Assembly (NCBI GenBank): GCA_005884685.1 | Contig: VBAH01000071.1 | Coordinates: 1-34,352, forward strand | From: Alphaproteobacteria bacterium | GTDB taxonomy: Bacteria; Pseudomonadota; Alphaproteobacteria; Rhizobiales; Xanthobacteraceae | Direction of reading: 5' to 3' | DNA length: 34,352 bases | Part shown: in pieces, positions 7,468 to 15,210 of the stretch | Numbering within the stretch: the stretch's first letter is position 1 | How the letters are laid out: every line of letters starts with the position of its first letter | Program-made: the position numbers and the translations under genes | Notes under the pieces: generated by a model | Database searches by the model: none | What the model was told of the DNA's origin: nothing | The model's input: only the letters and a program-made list of their open reading frames with translations

Positions 7468-8799
7468 TCAGCTCAAGTCCCCTCCCAGGCCGCGCATCAT
7501 CTCGACGAAGCCGGGGAAGCTGGTCGCAATGAACGCCGTGTCATCGACCGGCACCGCCTTATCGCTGGCGAGGCCCATCACCAGCGCCGACATGGCAATC
7601 CGGTGATCCATGTGCGTCGTCACCGGCCCACCGCCCGCAACGCGGCCTTTGCCGTGCACGATCAGGTCGTCGCCGTCGATTTCCACGTCCACGCCGTTGG
7701 CGCGCAGCATGTTGGCAGTCGCGGCGAGGCGGTCGGATTCCTTGATGCGCAATTCCTTCAGCCCGCGCATGCGCGTCGTGCCTTCCGCGTTGGCGGCCGC
7801 GACTCCGAGCACGAGATACTCGTCGATCATGAACGGCGCACGCTCGGGCGGCACCTCGACACCCCGCAGCGCCGAGGCGCGCACGCGCAAATCGGCGACG
7901 TCCTCGCCACCCTCGATGCGAGGATTCAGCTCCTCGATGATCGCGCCCATGTCGCGCAGTGTCTCGAACAGGCCGGTGCGCGTCACATTGGTCATCACGC
8001 CCTCGAGGATCACCTCCGAGCCCGGCACGATCAGCGCGGCGACGACAGGAAACGCCGCGGAGGACGGATCGGCCGGGACGATCACCGGACTCGGCACAAG
8101 CTCCGGCTGGCCTTTCAGCGTGATGCGGCGGCCATGCGCACCGTCTCTCGTCACGGTAACTTCGGCGCCGAAGTGGCGCAGCATGCGCTCGGTGTGGTCG
8201 CGCGTCGCCTCGTGCTCGATCACCACCGTTTCGCCCGGCGCCGCCAAGCCTGCAAGCAGCACTGCGGACTTGAGCTGCGCGGAGGCGGCCGGCGGCTCGT
8301 ACACGATTGGAATCGGATCGCGCGCGCCCGCAAGCGTGAGCGGCAGACGCCCGCCCTCGGTCATGCTCGTCGCCCGCGCGCCCATCCGTTCGAGCGGGTC
8401 GAGCACGCGTTTCATCGGCCGCGAGCGCAGCGACGCATCGCCGTCGAACGTCGCCGTAATCGGGCAACCCGCGGCCGCCCCGATCACCAGGCGGCAGCCG
8501 GTCCCCGAATTGCCGAAATCGAGCGGCGCCGCCGGCTGCACAAAACCCGCGACCCCGACGCCATGAACGCGCCAAACCCCCGGCCCGGTGCGCTCGACTT
8601 TTGCGCCGAGCGCGCGCATCGCGCGGCTGGTGTTGATCACGTCCTCGCCTTCGAGCAGCCCGGTGATCGCGGTTTCGCCGACCGTCAGCGCGCCCACGAT
8701 CAACGCCCGGTGGGAAATCGACTTGTCGCCGGGCACGCGGACGCGCCCCTTCAAGGGCCCCGAGCGGCGGGCGGCGAGCGGCGAGACGGTCTGATCCAC
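7468..8799 (-). CDS. aroA: 3-phosphoshikimate 1-carboxyvinyltransferase (EPSP synthase), class II type
   Basis: AroA joins phosphoenolpyruvate to shikimate-3-phosphate in the shikimate pathway. The 443-residue protein carries GDKSISHRA (24-32), [11 protein letters not shown] (93-103), [45 protein letters not shown] and DHRIAMS. The GDKS, SAQLK, RDHTE and NVTR blocks are those of class II enzymes such as the Agrobacterium CP4 protein. At the position where CP4 has Ala100 and E. coli has Gly96, this protein has Gly99. The start codon is GTG (8797-8799) with AAGGGG eight bases upstream. It is the first gene of the minus-strand block and is divergent from the FYDLN-protein gene. Confidence 0.96.
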   Translation of the reverse strand: MDQTVSPLAARRSGPLKGRVRVPGDKSISHRALIVGALTVGETAITGLLEGEDVINTSRAMRALGAKVERTGPGVWRVHGVGVAGFVQPAAPLDFGNSGTGCRLVIGAAAGCPITATFDGDASLRSRPMKRVLDPLERMGARATSMTEGGRLPLTLAGARDPIPIVYEPPAASAQLKSAVLLAGLAAPGETVVIEHEATRDHTERMLRHFGAEVTVTRDGAHGRRITLKGQPELVPSPVIVPADPSSAAFPVVAALIVPGSEVILEGVMTNVTRTGLFETLRDMGAIIEELNPRIEGGEDVADLRVRASALRGVEVPPERAPFMIDEYLVLGVAAANAEGTTRMRGLKELRIKESDRLAATANMLRANGVDVEIDGDDLIVHGKGRVAGGGPVTTHMDHRIAMSALVMGLASDKAVPVDDTAFIATSFPGFVEMMRGLGGDLS

Positions 8800-8949
8800 G
8801 AATTGGCCCCTTCCGGCCCGGTCCTAACACGGGGCGGCGCGAGGCGTCACGAGGCGGTCCGAGCGCCAGAATGAGGGGTTGACGCTATTGACACAGCGGC
8901 AGCGAGGGGCCAAGTCAAGCGCCGTTTTCAAACAATCCTGAAGGATTTG

Positions 8950-9351
8950 ATGGTGGCTAAAGCCGAGCTTGGTACCAAGCGCGTCTGTCCGACAACAGGG
9001 CGCAAATTCTACGATCTCAACAAGGATCCGGTGATTTCGCCGTACACCGGCGAGGTCGTTCCGATTGCGGTGCTGCCGACCTCGCGCCGTGCCGCGGTCG
9101 CTGCGGCGCCGGTCGCGCCGCTGGTGCCGGAGGCGGAGGTCCCGGAGGCCGCCGAAGTCGAACTCGTCCCGCTCGAAGAGGCCGATGCCGAGGCCGAGGG
9201 CAAGAAGGCGGCGGTCGAGGGTGACGAAGAGGAAGTGGAGGTCGCCGACGATCCGGCGGACGACGCAACGTTCCTCGAACCCGACGAGGATGAGGGCGAC
9301 GACGTCACCGACATCATCGGCGGCGAGCGCGAGGACGAGGAGGACACGTGA
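8950..9351 (+). CDS. FYDLN acid-domain protein (TIGR02300 family)
   Basis: A 133-residue protein of unknown function, widespread in alphaproteobacteria and often found next to aroA as here. The N terminus has the defining block CPTTGRKFYDLNKDPVISPY, then an Ala/Pro/Val-rich linker, then a strongly acidic tail (EGDEEEVEVADDPADDATF and a Glu/Asp-rich end). The tail suggests an unstructured, highly charged region. Three start codons are adjacent in frame (TTG, ATG, GTG at 8947-8955). I choose the ATG at 8950, four bases after AAGGA; the GTG at 8953 has equally good spacing. It is transcribed away from aroA through a 150-base shared upstream region. Confidence 0.9.
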   Translation: MVAKAELGTKRVCPTTGRKFYDLNKDPVISPYTGEVVPIAVLPTSRRAAVAAAPVAPLVPEAEVPEAAEVELVPLEEADAEAEGKKAAVEGDEEEVEVADDPADDATFLEPDEDEGDDVTDIIGGEREDEEDT

Positions 9352-9361
9352 CCGCGAATCG

Positions 9362-9427
9362 GTAATCAGCCGTCAGTCATCAGATCGGCATCACCTTGCC
9401 TCTCTTCTGATTACTGATTACTGACAC
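9362..9427. repeat. Imperfect inverted repeat before tRNA-Ala
   Basis: The segment beginning GGTAATCAGCC (near 9360) and the segment ending TACTGACACC (near 9430) are rich in TCAGTMATCAG-type words in opposite orientation, so they can fold imperfectly. This may end transcription of the FYDLN gene. There is no T-run. Confidence 0.35.
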
Positions 9428-9443
9428 CTGATCCCTGGCGGGA

Positions 9444-9519
<76 letters not shown>

Positions 9520-10036
9520 CTCTAAGATATTGATGTTACGGAATGCTTCCTGCGCGGCGCCGTGGGCGATTCAACCAAAAGGCCTCCAGGGAAGCACCTC
9601 GACTGCACGAGCGACCAATCGCGGACTGTACTGCTTCCGCCGGACGCCGCCCGCCCTGGTACCGCGTATTAGCCGCCTATTGGAGCGGCCATGCCCGTTG
9701 GACCGATCCATCATCACTTGCCTGCCCGGCTTCTGTGTGGACGCAGCCATCCTCACTCTATCGACGCGCTACGTTCGCGGTTCGATCTTGTTTCCACAGA
9801 CGCTACGAAAATGATCCTCGCCTAGCGATGGAGGAAAACGTGCGCCGCCGCAGGCGGGCGACAAAGCGCAGGCGTTCCTCCATCACCGAACTCGCGTTCC
9901 AAGGCATCCACACCTCCCGCCAAATGGCGAAAAGTGTTACCCATGTGTTCGGTACGAGATGTCACCTATGTCTCGGGCCGCTCACAAGTTCCGCCATTGA
10001 GATGACGAAGCGGAGGCGCGCTGCTACTTTGCCGCG
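9520..10036. other. Gene-free stretch downstream of tRNA-Ala
   Basis: These 517 bases hold no ORF with a good start site or recognisable product; reading frames here give low-complexity, Arg- and Ser-rich translations. Base use looks less G+C-biased than nearby genes. Two similar 18-base words stand in tandem at 9935-9952 and 9960-9977. I found no repeat of the tRNA 3' end that would mark an integrated element. Confidence 0.5.
9935..9977 (+). repeat. Tandem 18-base words, possible insertion-sequence end remnant
   Basis: TGTTACCCATGTGTTCGG (9935-9952) and TGTCACCTATGTCTCGGG (9960-9977) match at 13 of 18 positions, with starts 25 bases apart. Words of this kind recall terminal regions of some IS481-like elements in proteobacteria, from memory only. 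No transposase gene is present. Confidence 0.35.
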
Positions 10037-11185
10037 ATGCGGGAGCGCACAGGCTGGGGGATAGCAACGGCTCTTGCAGTCATTGCGGCGATCGTCGCGG
10101 TCGGCGGCGCGGAATTCTTCCTGCGCTTTTCCGATCCGGCGAACATGCGCGCCGGCTGGACGACGTGGACGGAAGTCGACCCGTCTGCGCCTGCCTTGAG
10201 CTATGCCAACCAGCTTGGCTACCGCGGCCAGCCCATCAACACCCTGCCGGGCGACTTCGTCATCGTGCTCGTCGGCGATTCACAGCTCGAGTGCCGGGCG
10301 TGCCGCGACCACAATCTGCCCGAGGACATGCTGCGCGGTGCGCTTGCAGCCAAAGGCCGCCACGTCAAGGTTTTTTCGGTCGGTCCCGCCGGGTATGGCG
10401 CCGATCAGGAGTTGCTCGCGCTGCGCCGGTATTTCCGGATGGGCTTTCGTGCTGACCTCGTGATCGTCTGGCAGACGCTTGATAACGATCTCTTCAACGC
10501 GGTCTACCCGAACATGGCACCTGTCTTCGGCGCCGGAAAGCTCAAGCCGACCTTCCGCCTTGCTGCGAATGGCGAGCTTGTCGAGCCCTCGGGCGACATC
10601 GGCGAGCCGTTTTGCTCCGTGTATCTCGTGTGCGTATACCGCCAGATCAGATATGGCAGCATGGACGCCTACTTTGAGCAATGGCTCCCGCCGCCGGTAC
10701 AACCGATCAGCGCGCCGTTGCCGAATGCTCCTCTCATCGACACCGACGAGTCGATCGACTACGAGAAATCAACATGGGCGTTATGGCTGCGTGAGCCGAG
10801 TGCTCGCAGCCGGTATGCCATCGCCCTGACCCGCGCGCTCTACAAGTCGATGTCGGAGCTTGCGGCCGGGCACGGCGCCGGCTTCGCGGTGCTCGACATA
10901 AACCGAATGACGTCGATCGCCTTGGACGCACTCAAATCCTATCCGTTCTTCGCTGACGGCCCCAAGACCGTTCGCCGAAGCGGCAAGCTCTATGCCATCG
11001 GCGGATACAGCACCTACCTCCGGACGGGCAGAGCCTTGAACGAAGGGTTTCCCCTCATCAGGGTCGACATGGACATCGCGGATCATGTTGCCTCGCCGAG
11101 CGACGGCCATCTCAATGAGCGCGGAACCGGGTACGCCATGAAGGGACTGGCAGCCGCGCTGGCGGGACGAATCGGACAACGCTAG
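10037..11185 (+). CDS. SGNH/GDSL-type hydrolase with N-terminal membrane anchor
   Basis: A 382-residue protein with one N-terminal hydrophobic helix (about residues 8-28) and a large extracytoplasmic domain. VIVLVGDSQLE carries the block I serine (Ser82). SVGPAGYGADQELLAL fits the Gly block, and SPSDGHLNERG near the C terminus supplies Asp356 and His358. Such anchored SGNH proteins often add or remove acyl groups on exopolysaccharide or cell-wall sugars; the substrate here is unknown. There is no strong ribosome-binding site; GGAGG is more than 20 bases from the ATG. It stands alone after the gene-free stretch beside tRNA-Ala, so it may be accessory. Neighbouring genes do not fix its role. 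Confidence 0.75.
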   Translation: MRERTGWGIATALAVIAAIVAVGGAEFFLRFSDPANMRAGWTTWTEVDPSAPALSYANQLGYRGQPINTLPGDFVIVLVGDSQLECRACRDHNLPEDMLRGALAAKGRHVKVFSVGPAGYGADQELLALRRYFRMGFRADLVIVWQTLDNDLFNAVYPNMAPVFGAGKLKPTFRLAANGELVEPSGDIGEPFCSVYLVCVYRQIRYGSMDAYFEQWLPPPVQPISAPLPNAPLIDTDESIDYEKSTWALWLREPSARSRYAIALTRALYKSMSELAAGHGAGFAVLDINRMTSIALDALKSYPFFADGPKTVRRSGKLYAIGGYSTYLRTGRALNEGFPLIRVDMDIADHVASPSDGHLNERGTGYAMKGLAAALAGRIGQR

Positions 11186-11189
11186 CGTC

Positions 11190-11264
11190 GCGACATGCCG
11201 TGGTGATACCGCCAGCGAGCTAACGCGGGCTTCGCAAGATCGCGCTCGTAGCCCGGCATGTCGC
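11190..11264. repeat. 11-bp inverted repeat after the SGNH hydrolase gene
   Basis: GCGACATGCCG at 11190-11200 is the exact reverse complement of 11254-11264. The 53-base interior has no T-run. It starts five bases past the SGNH gene stop and could act as a 3' stabiliser or a Rho-dependent stop. Confidence 0.55.
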
Positions 11265-11265
11265 C

Positions 11266-11355
11266 TTACCAGAACACGCTGAGTTGCTGCGCCAGCAGCC
11301 AGGCGCCGACGGTGGTCGCAATCGCGACGATGGCGTCTTCCAGAATTGGGTTCAT
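11266..11355 (-). CDS. Possible 29-residue hydrophobic peptide
   Basis: The ORF runs ATG to TAA and encodes MNPILEDAIVAIATTVGAWL followed by LAQQLSVFW. It could form a single membrane helix. The ribosome-binding site is poor (GAGCGC directly before ATG). It could be a chance ORF; codon use and the clean hydrophobic helix are the only support. Confidence 0.25.
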   Translation of the reverse strand: MNPILEDAIVAIATTVGAWLLAQQLSVFW

Positions 11356-11467
11356 GCGCTCGCAAATAGCAGCGGCGCGGGAACGCCGCAGTCCGGGAGA
11401 ACACCTAGCGCGGTTTGGCTGCGCCGATCGGCAGCGCGAGTTCCCGAATCTCGGCCTCGTACTAGGC

Positions 11468-11490
11468 GAGGCCGCCAGCGCGGCGGCCTC
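11468..11490 (-). terminator. Stem-loop past the beta-helix gene
   Basis: GAGGCCGCC (11468-11476) pairs with 11482-11490, nine perfect base pairs around a five-base loop. It lies 27 bases past the stop of the minus-strand beta-helix gene. An overlapping alternative hairpin (GGCCTCG with CGAGGCC) is also possible. No T-run follows, so it is at best a weak or Rho-assisted terminator. Confidence 0.35.
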
Positions 11491-11517
11491 TCGATCGCTC
11501 GAGGCGATCAGCCCGGC

Positions 11518-12432
11518 CTAGAAGTTGCTCACCGTGCCGTTGGTAGTGAGCGCGCCGCCATTGCCGGCCGCCTTGTTGTTGTTCGCGGTGGCGATGGTAG
11601 CTCCCGCGCCCGTCGCCAAAGCGGTGGTGTTGTCGAACAGGGACACGCTGTTGAGCCGGATGGTCGAACCGGACGCCGACGCGTTCACGGCGGTTGCGTT
11701 GTTGGTCAGAACACTGTCGTTGACATTGATCGTGCTGCCGGTCGACGCGGTGTACACGGCAGTTACGGCGCTATTTGAGATGTATGACCGGTTGACGTTG
11801 ACAAACCCGTTGCTCGCGGCGATCACGCCGTATCCCAGACTGCCGTTGATACGAACGTTGTCAAGCGACGCCACGGCAAAGCCACTGGTCGTTTGAGCCC
11901 ACACCCCATGGGTAGAATACGAGATGTTGGTGTCCCTGATATCGACGACCGTCGTGCTGTTCGCATTGATCAGGACGCCCATTCCGCCGAAGAACCCGGC
12001 CGTGAATCCGTAGAAGCCGCAGTTGTCGATCGTCACGTTGCCGGAGATGACCTGGACGCCGGAGTTGCCGCCGCTGGTGCCATTGAACTGAACGTTGCGG
12101 ATGACGACCTTGTCGGTCGCACCGGCGCTGACGATGATGCCCGATCCGCTCGCCACCAGGATGCTGGCCAGACTCCCCACGCCATTGATGGTGAGCGACT
12201 TGTTGATCGTCACGGTGCCGTAACCGCCCGGCCCCATGACGGAGATTTCCCCGCCCGCATCGGTCTTTGCGAACGCGCCGGCAAACGTCTTGCACGGCGC
12301 GGTAAAGCTGCACGGATCCGCGTCGTTGCCGTTGCCCGAGACCCAGGTGCGGGTCGAGGCGCCGGCGGGCGCGGCAAAGAGGGCGGCGAACACCATGCCG
12401 CCGATAGCGAGCTTTAGCTGGCGCTGTTCCAT
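11518..12432 (-). CDS. Exported right-handed beta-helix repeat protein
   Basis: A 304-residue secreted protein. It has a signal peptide (MEQRQLKLAIGGMVFAALFA, cleavage likely after Ala25) and then STRTWVSGNGNDADPCS with a Cys41/Cys47 pair. The rest is many short beta-strand turns rich in Asn, Ser, Thr, Gly and Val (GSTINVNDSVLTNNATAVNA and similar), the pattern of pectate-lyase-like parallel beta-helices. Such proteins may bind or cut polysaccharide, but I see no catalytic signature. The start is set by AAGGAG nine bases before the ATG; the longer frame upstream is not coding. It is divergent from the decarboxylase gene across 219 bases. Confidence 0.8.
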   Translation of the reverse strand: MEQRQLKLAIGGMVFAALFAAPAGASTRTWVSGNGNDADPCSFTAPCKTFAGAFAKTDAGGEISVMGPGGYGTVTINKSLTINGVGSLASILVASGSGIIVSAGATDKVVIRNVQFNGTSGGNSGVQVISGNVTIDNCGFYGFTAGFFGGMGVLINANSTTVVDIRDTNISYSTHGVWAQTTSGFAVASLDNVRINGSLGYGVIAASNGFVNVNRSYISNSAVTAVYTASTGSTINVNDSVLTNNATAVNASASGSTIRLNSVSLFDNTTALATGAGATIATANNNKAAGNGGALTTNGTVSNF

Positions 12433-12651
12433 GATGAGGGACTCCTTGTGGGGCCTGAGTGCGCGCGGTCCCCACGCGCGCATGACAGGAGATTGGTCGC
12501 GCCAACGGGACTTCCGGTTCAAATACAATTTGAAGGCGCGGGGCCCGCGCGAACGAATGCGCGAGCGCGCCCCGCCGGATTCGGCCCGCGGCGAGCGGCT
12601 GGCCCTCCGCGCCGGGGGCATGCAACAGTGGGGCGGCAAACGGGGAAACGC

Positions 12652-13629
12652 ATGCAGGGCAAGATCGCGCTCGAGGAGCATTTCGCCATTCCGGCGACGC
12701 TCGGCGACTCACAAGTGTTCGGCGCGCATGTGTGGCAGGAGCTTGGGCCCCGGCTCACCGATTTTCACGACAAGCGCCTGCGCCTGATGGACGCCTCCGG
12801 CGTCGAGCTCATGATCCTCTCGCTCAACGCGCCGGCCGTGCAGTCAATCCACGACGTGACGCGCGCGAGCGCGGTTGCGCGCGAGGCGAACGATCGCCTC
12901 GCGGCGGAAATCGCCAAGCGTCCGGATCGCTTCAAAGGCTTTGCCGCGCTGCCGATGCAGGATCCCGAGGCCGCCACGCGCGAAATGACGCGCTGCGTGA
13001 AAGATCTCGGCTTCGTCGGCGCGCTGGTGAACGGCTTTTCGCAGGCTGGCGATCCGAAGTCCGCGCTCTACTACGATCTGCCGCAATACCGGCCGTTCTG
13101 GCGCACGGTCGCCGAGCTCGACGTGCCGTTCTATCTGCACCCACGCAACCCGCTGCACGGTGATGTGCGCGGCTACGAGGGCCACGGCTGGCTGCTGGGC
13201 CCTAGCTGGGCGTTCCACGCCGAGACCGCCGTGCATGCGCTGCGCCTGATCGGCTGCGGCCTGTTCGACGAATCGCCCACGCTGCAGATCATCCTCGGCC
13301 ATCTCGGCGAGGGCATCCCGGCCTATCTCTGGCGCATCGACCACCGCAACAACTGGATGCAGGCGCCGCACAAATATGCGGCGAAGAAAGCCGTCGCGGA
13401 TTACGTCCGCAACAATTTCATCGTGACCACATCCGGCAATTTCTCGACTTCGGCGCTCGATCAGGCGATCGCCGAGATCGGCGTCGGGCGCGTGCTATGG
13501 TCGGCCGACTATCCGTTCGAGGATATCGCGGACGCCGCCGAGTGGATCGACGCTGCGCCGCTGAGCGAAACGGACCGGATGAAAATCTGCCGCGGCAATG
13601 CGCTGCGCCTGTTCAGGCTGGCGAAATAG
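12652..13629 (+). CDS. Amidohydrolase-2 family decarboxylase, probable gamma-resorcylate (2,6-dihydroxybenzoate) decarboxylase
   Basis: A 325-residue cytoplasmic enzyme of the ACMSD-like amidohydrolase superfamily, whose members remove CO2 from aromatic acids non-oxidatively. Metal-ligand motifs are visible: ALEEHF (Glu8, His10), FYLHPRNP (His163), ILGHLGEG (His217, the catalytic base position) and WSADYPFE (Asp286). The EEH start, rather than HxH, and the stretches GFVGALVNGFSQ and YYDLPQYRPFW strongly resemble known gamma-resorcylate decarboxylases. The ATG follows GGGGAA at normal spacing; the longer frame upstream is not needed. A binding-protein gene begins 18 bases later, suggesting an operon for an aromatic acid. 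A 2,3-dihydroxybenzoate or salicylate substrate remains possible. Confidence 0.85.
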   Translation: MQGKIALEEHFAIPATLGDSQVFGAHVWQELGPRLTDFHDKRLRLMDASGVELMILSLNAPAVQSIHDVTRASAVAREANDRLAAEIAKRPDRFKGFAALPMQDPEAATREMTRCVKDLGFVGALVNGFSQAGDPKSALYYDLPQYRPFWRTVAELDVPFYLHPRNPLHGDVRGYEGHGWLLGPSWAFHAETAVHALRLIGCGLFDESPTLQIILGHLGEGIPAYLWRIDHRNNWMQAPHKYAAKKAVADYVRNNFIVTTSGNFSTSALDQAIAEIGVGRVLWSADYPFEDIADAAEWIDAAPLSETDRMKICRGNALRLFRLAK

Positions 13630-13647
13630 ACACGAACCGGAGGAACC

Positions 13648-14646
13648 ATGAGACTGAAAGCCATCGCCACGGCCGCGCTGTTGCTGACCGGCACGGCACC
13701 CGGGCGCGCGGAACTTTCCGAGATCACCGTCGCGCAGCAGTTCGGCGTCTCGTTCCTGCCGCTGATGCTGATGGAGCGCGACGGCCTGATCGAGAAGCAC
13801 GCCAAGGCCGCCGGCATCGAGCTCAAGACCAACTGGCTGAAGGTCGCGGGGCCGAGCGTGATCAACGACGGGCTCCTCTCCGGCAACGTGCATTTCGGCG
13901 CGGTCGGCGCGCCCTCGCTGGTCACATTGTGGTGGCGCACCAAGGGCAACGCCGGCGTCAAGGGCGTCGCCGCAATGACCTCGTATCCGCTCTATTTCGT
14001 CACGCGCAATCCGGAGCTGAAATCGCTGAAGGATCTGAGCAGCAAGGACAAGATCGCGGTGCCGTCGGTGAAGATCTCCACGCAGGCGATCATGCTGCAG
14101 ATGGCGGCGGCCGAGCTGTTCGGGCAGCCGAACTACCAGAAATTCGACGAGCTCACGGTCTCGCTGTCGCATCCGGATGCCATGGTGGCGCTGATGAACA
14201 ACACCAGCGGCGTCAACGCGCACTTCGCCACGTCGCCGTTCTACGAGCAGGAGATGAGGCTCCCCGGCGCGCGCGTGCTCACCACCAGCTACGACATCCT
14301 CGGCGGTCGCGCCTCCGCGCTTGTCGTTGTGACGACGACGAAATTCCACGACGCCAACCCGAAGGTCTACAAGGCGTTCCTCGCCGCCGAGAAGGAAGCG
14401 ATCGACGCGATCAACAAGGACAAGCGCAAGGCCGCGCAGGCCTATCTCGACATTGCGCAGGACAAAAAGAGCACGCTCGACGAGATCTTCAAGGTGATCG
14501 ACGACAACGATTACGCCTTCACGCTGGTGCCCGAGAAAGTATTCAAGACCGCGGTGTTCATGGGCAAGGTCGGCAGCGTGAAGGAGCCGCCGGCGACATG
14601 GCGGGATCTGTTCTTCCCGGATATTCACGACCTGCCGGGCGACTGA
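13648..14646 (+). CDS. ABC transporter substrate-binding protein, SsuA/NMT1-like
   Basis: A 332-residue periplasmic binding protein. It has a signal peptide (MRLKAIATAALLLTGTAPGR, cleavage after the next Ala), then EITVAQQFGVSFLPLMLMERDGL and VHFGAVGAPSLVTLW, typical of the nitrate/sulfonate/taurine (SsuA, NMT1) class. GGAGG stands five bases before the ATG. No ATP-binding or permease gene lies nearby, so the partner transporter must be encoded elsewhere, or the protein is an orphan. Its place between a probable gamma-resorcylate decarboxylase gene and a GAF-domain gene suggests that it captures an aromatic acid, which is inference. Confidence 0.85.
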   Translation: MRLKAIATAALLLTGTAPGRAELSEITVAQQFGVSFLPLMLMERDGLIEKHAKAAGIELKTNWLKVAGPSVINDGLLSGNVHFGAVGAPSLVTLWWRTKGNAGVKGVAAMTSYPLYFVTRNPELKSLKDLSSKDKIAVPSVKISTQAIMLQMAAAELFGQPNYQKFDELTVSLSHPDAMVALMNNTSGVNAHFATSPFYEQEMRLPGARVLTTSYDILGGRASALVVVTTTKFHDANPKVYKAFLAAEKEAIDAINKDKRKAAQAYLDIAQDKKSTLDEIFKVIDDNDYAFTLVPEKVFKTAVFMGKVGSVKEPPATWRDLFFPDIHDLPGD

Positions 14647-15122
14647 TGCTCGATAAACACGACATCGACGCGCTCGCGACATGCGCCGCCCAATCGCCGC
14701 CGGCGCTGTTCACCGCAATCGCTGCGGTCGCCACGCGGCACCTCAACGCGCGCCTCGTCACCGCGATGCGTCATGACGAGGCAGCGTCCACCGTCGAGCG
14801 TATCTATTCGTCGAACGAGGCCGCCTATCCGGTCGGCGGACGCAAGGTGAAGCAGGACAGCGACTGGAGCCGGCATGTGCTGGTCGAGCACCGCGTGCTC
14901 GTGAGCGCGGGCGACGACGCGATCCGCAAGCATTACAACGATCACGCGGTCATCTTCGGCCTCGGGCTGCATTCCTGCGTGAACGTTCCGCTGGTGAGTG
15001 CGGGAAACTGCATCGGCACGCTCAATGTGCTGCGCGCCGAGAGGGAGTGGAGCGAGGACGACGTGGCGCTCGTGCGCGCGCTCGGGATCGCGGCGCTGGC
15101 GGGCGCGCTGATGCTGCGCTGA
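14646..15122 (+). CDS. GAF-domain protein
   Basis: A 158-residue soluble protein that is essentially one GAF domain. The conserved core is HAVIFGLGLHSCVNVPLVSA followed by GNCIGTLNVLRAEREWSEDDVALVRALG. GAF domains bind small molecules such as cyclic nucleotides, aromatic compounds or haem; no output domain is attached. Its ATG overlaps the preceding stop codon (TGATG), so it is translationally coupled to the binding-protein gene. It may sense the ligand that the operon handles. It could also be an unrelated free-standing GAF protein. Confidence 0.75.
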   Translation: MLDKHDIDALATCAAQSPPALFTAIAAVATRHLNARLVTAMRHDEAASTVERIYSSNEAAYPVGGRKVKQDSDWSRHVLVEHRVLVSAGDDAIRKHYNDHAVIFGLGLHSCVNVPLVSAGNCIGTLNVLRAEREWSEDDVALVRALGIAALAGALMLR

Positions 15123-15129
15123 ACTTCCT

Positions 15130-15203
15130 CCGCTCATGCCCGCGAAAGCGGGCATCCAGTCTTGGCTGAAGTACTGGGTCCCCGCTTTCGCGGGGACGAG
15201 CGG
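15130..15203. repeat. Composite palindromic repeat (CGCGAAAGCG type), copy 1
   Basis: Two hairpins stand side by side: ATGCCCGC-GAAA-GCGGGCAT near 15135-15154, and GTCCCCGC-TTTC-GCGGGGAC near 15178-15197. CCGCTC and GAGCGG enclose both, so the whole can also fold as one cruciform-like unit. It lies between the converging GAF and ketopantoate-reductase-like genes. A second copy in opposite orientation is at 24746-24823. Confidence 0.8.
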
Positions 15204-15210
15204 AAAACAG

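Larger units (their letters stand above)
11186..11517. other. Intergenic stretch between the SGNH and beta-helix genes
   Basis: The two flanking genes converge on these 332 bases. The stretch holds the 11-bp inverted repeat, one doubtful 29-codon ORF on the minus strand and a stem-loop near the beta-helix gene. Nothing else is supported. Confidence 0.5.

Noticed and set aside
7168-8874. A 568-codon plus-strand open frame opposite aroA
   Set aside because: It is antisense to a clear EPSP synthase gene and has His/Arg-rich low-complexity translation.
8879-8910. TTGACG/TTGACA words between aroA and the FYDLN gene as a promoter
   Set aside because: No credible -10 box stands at 16-18 bases from either word, so I do not assign a promoter although one must be nearby.
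9711-9756. Short minus-strand ORF after tRNA-Ala as a gene
   Set aside because: It has no ribosome-binding site, and its translation is basic and low in complexity.
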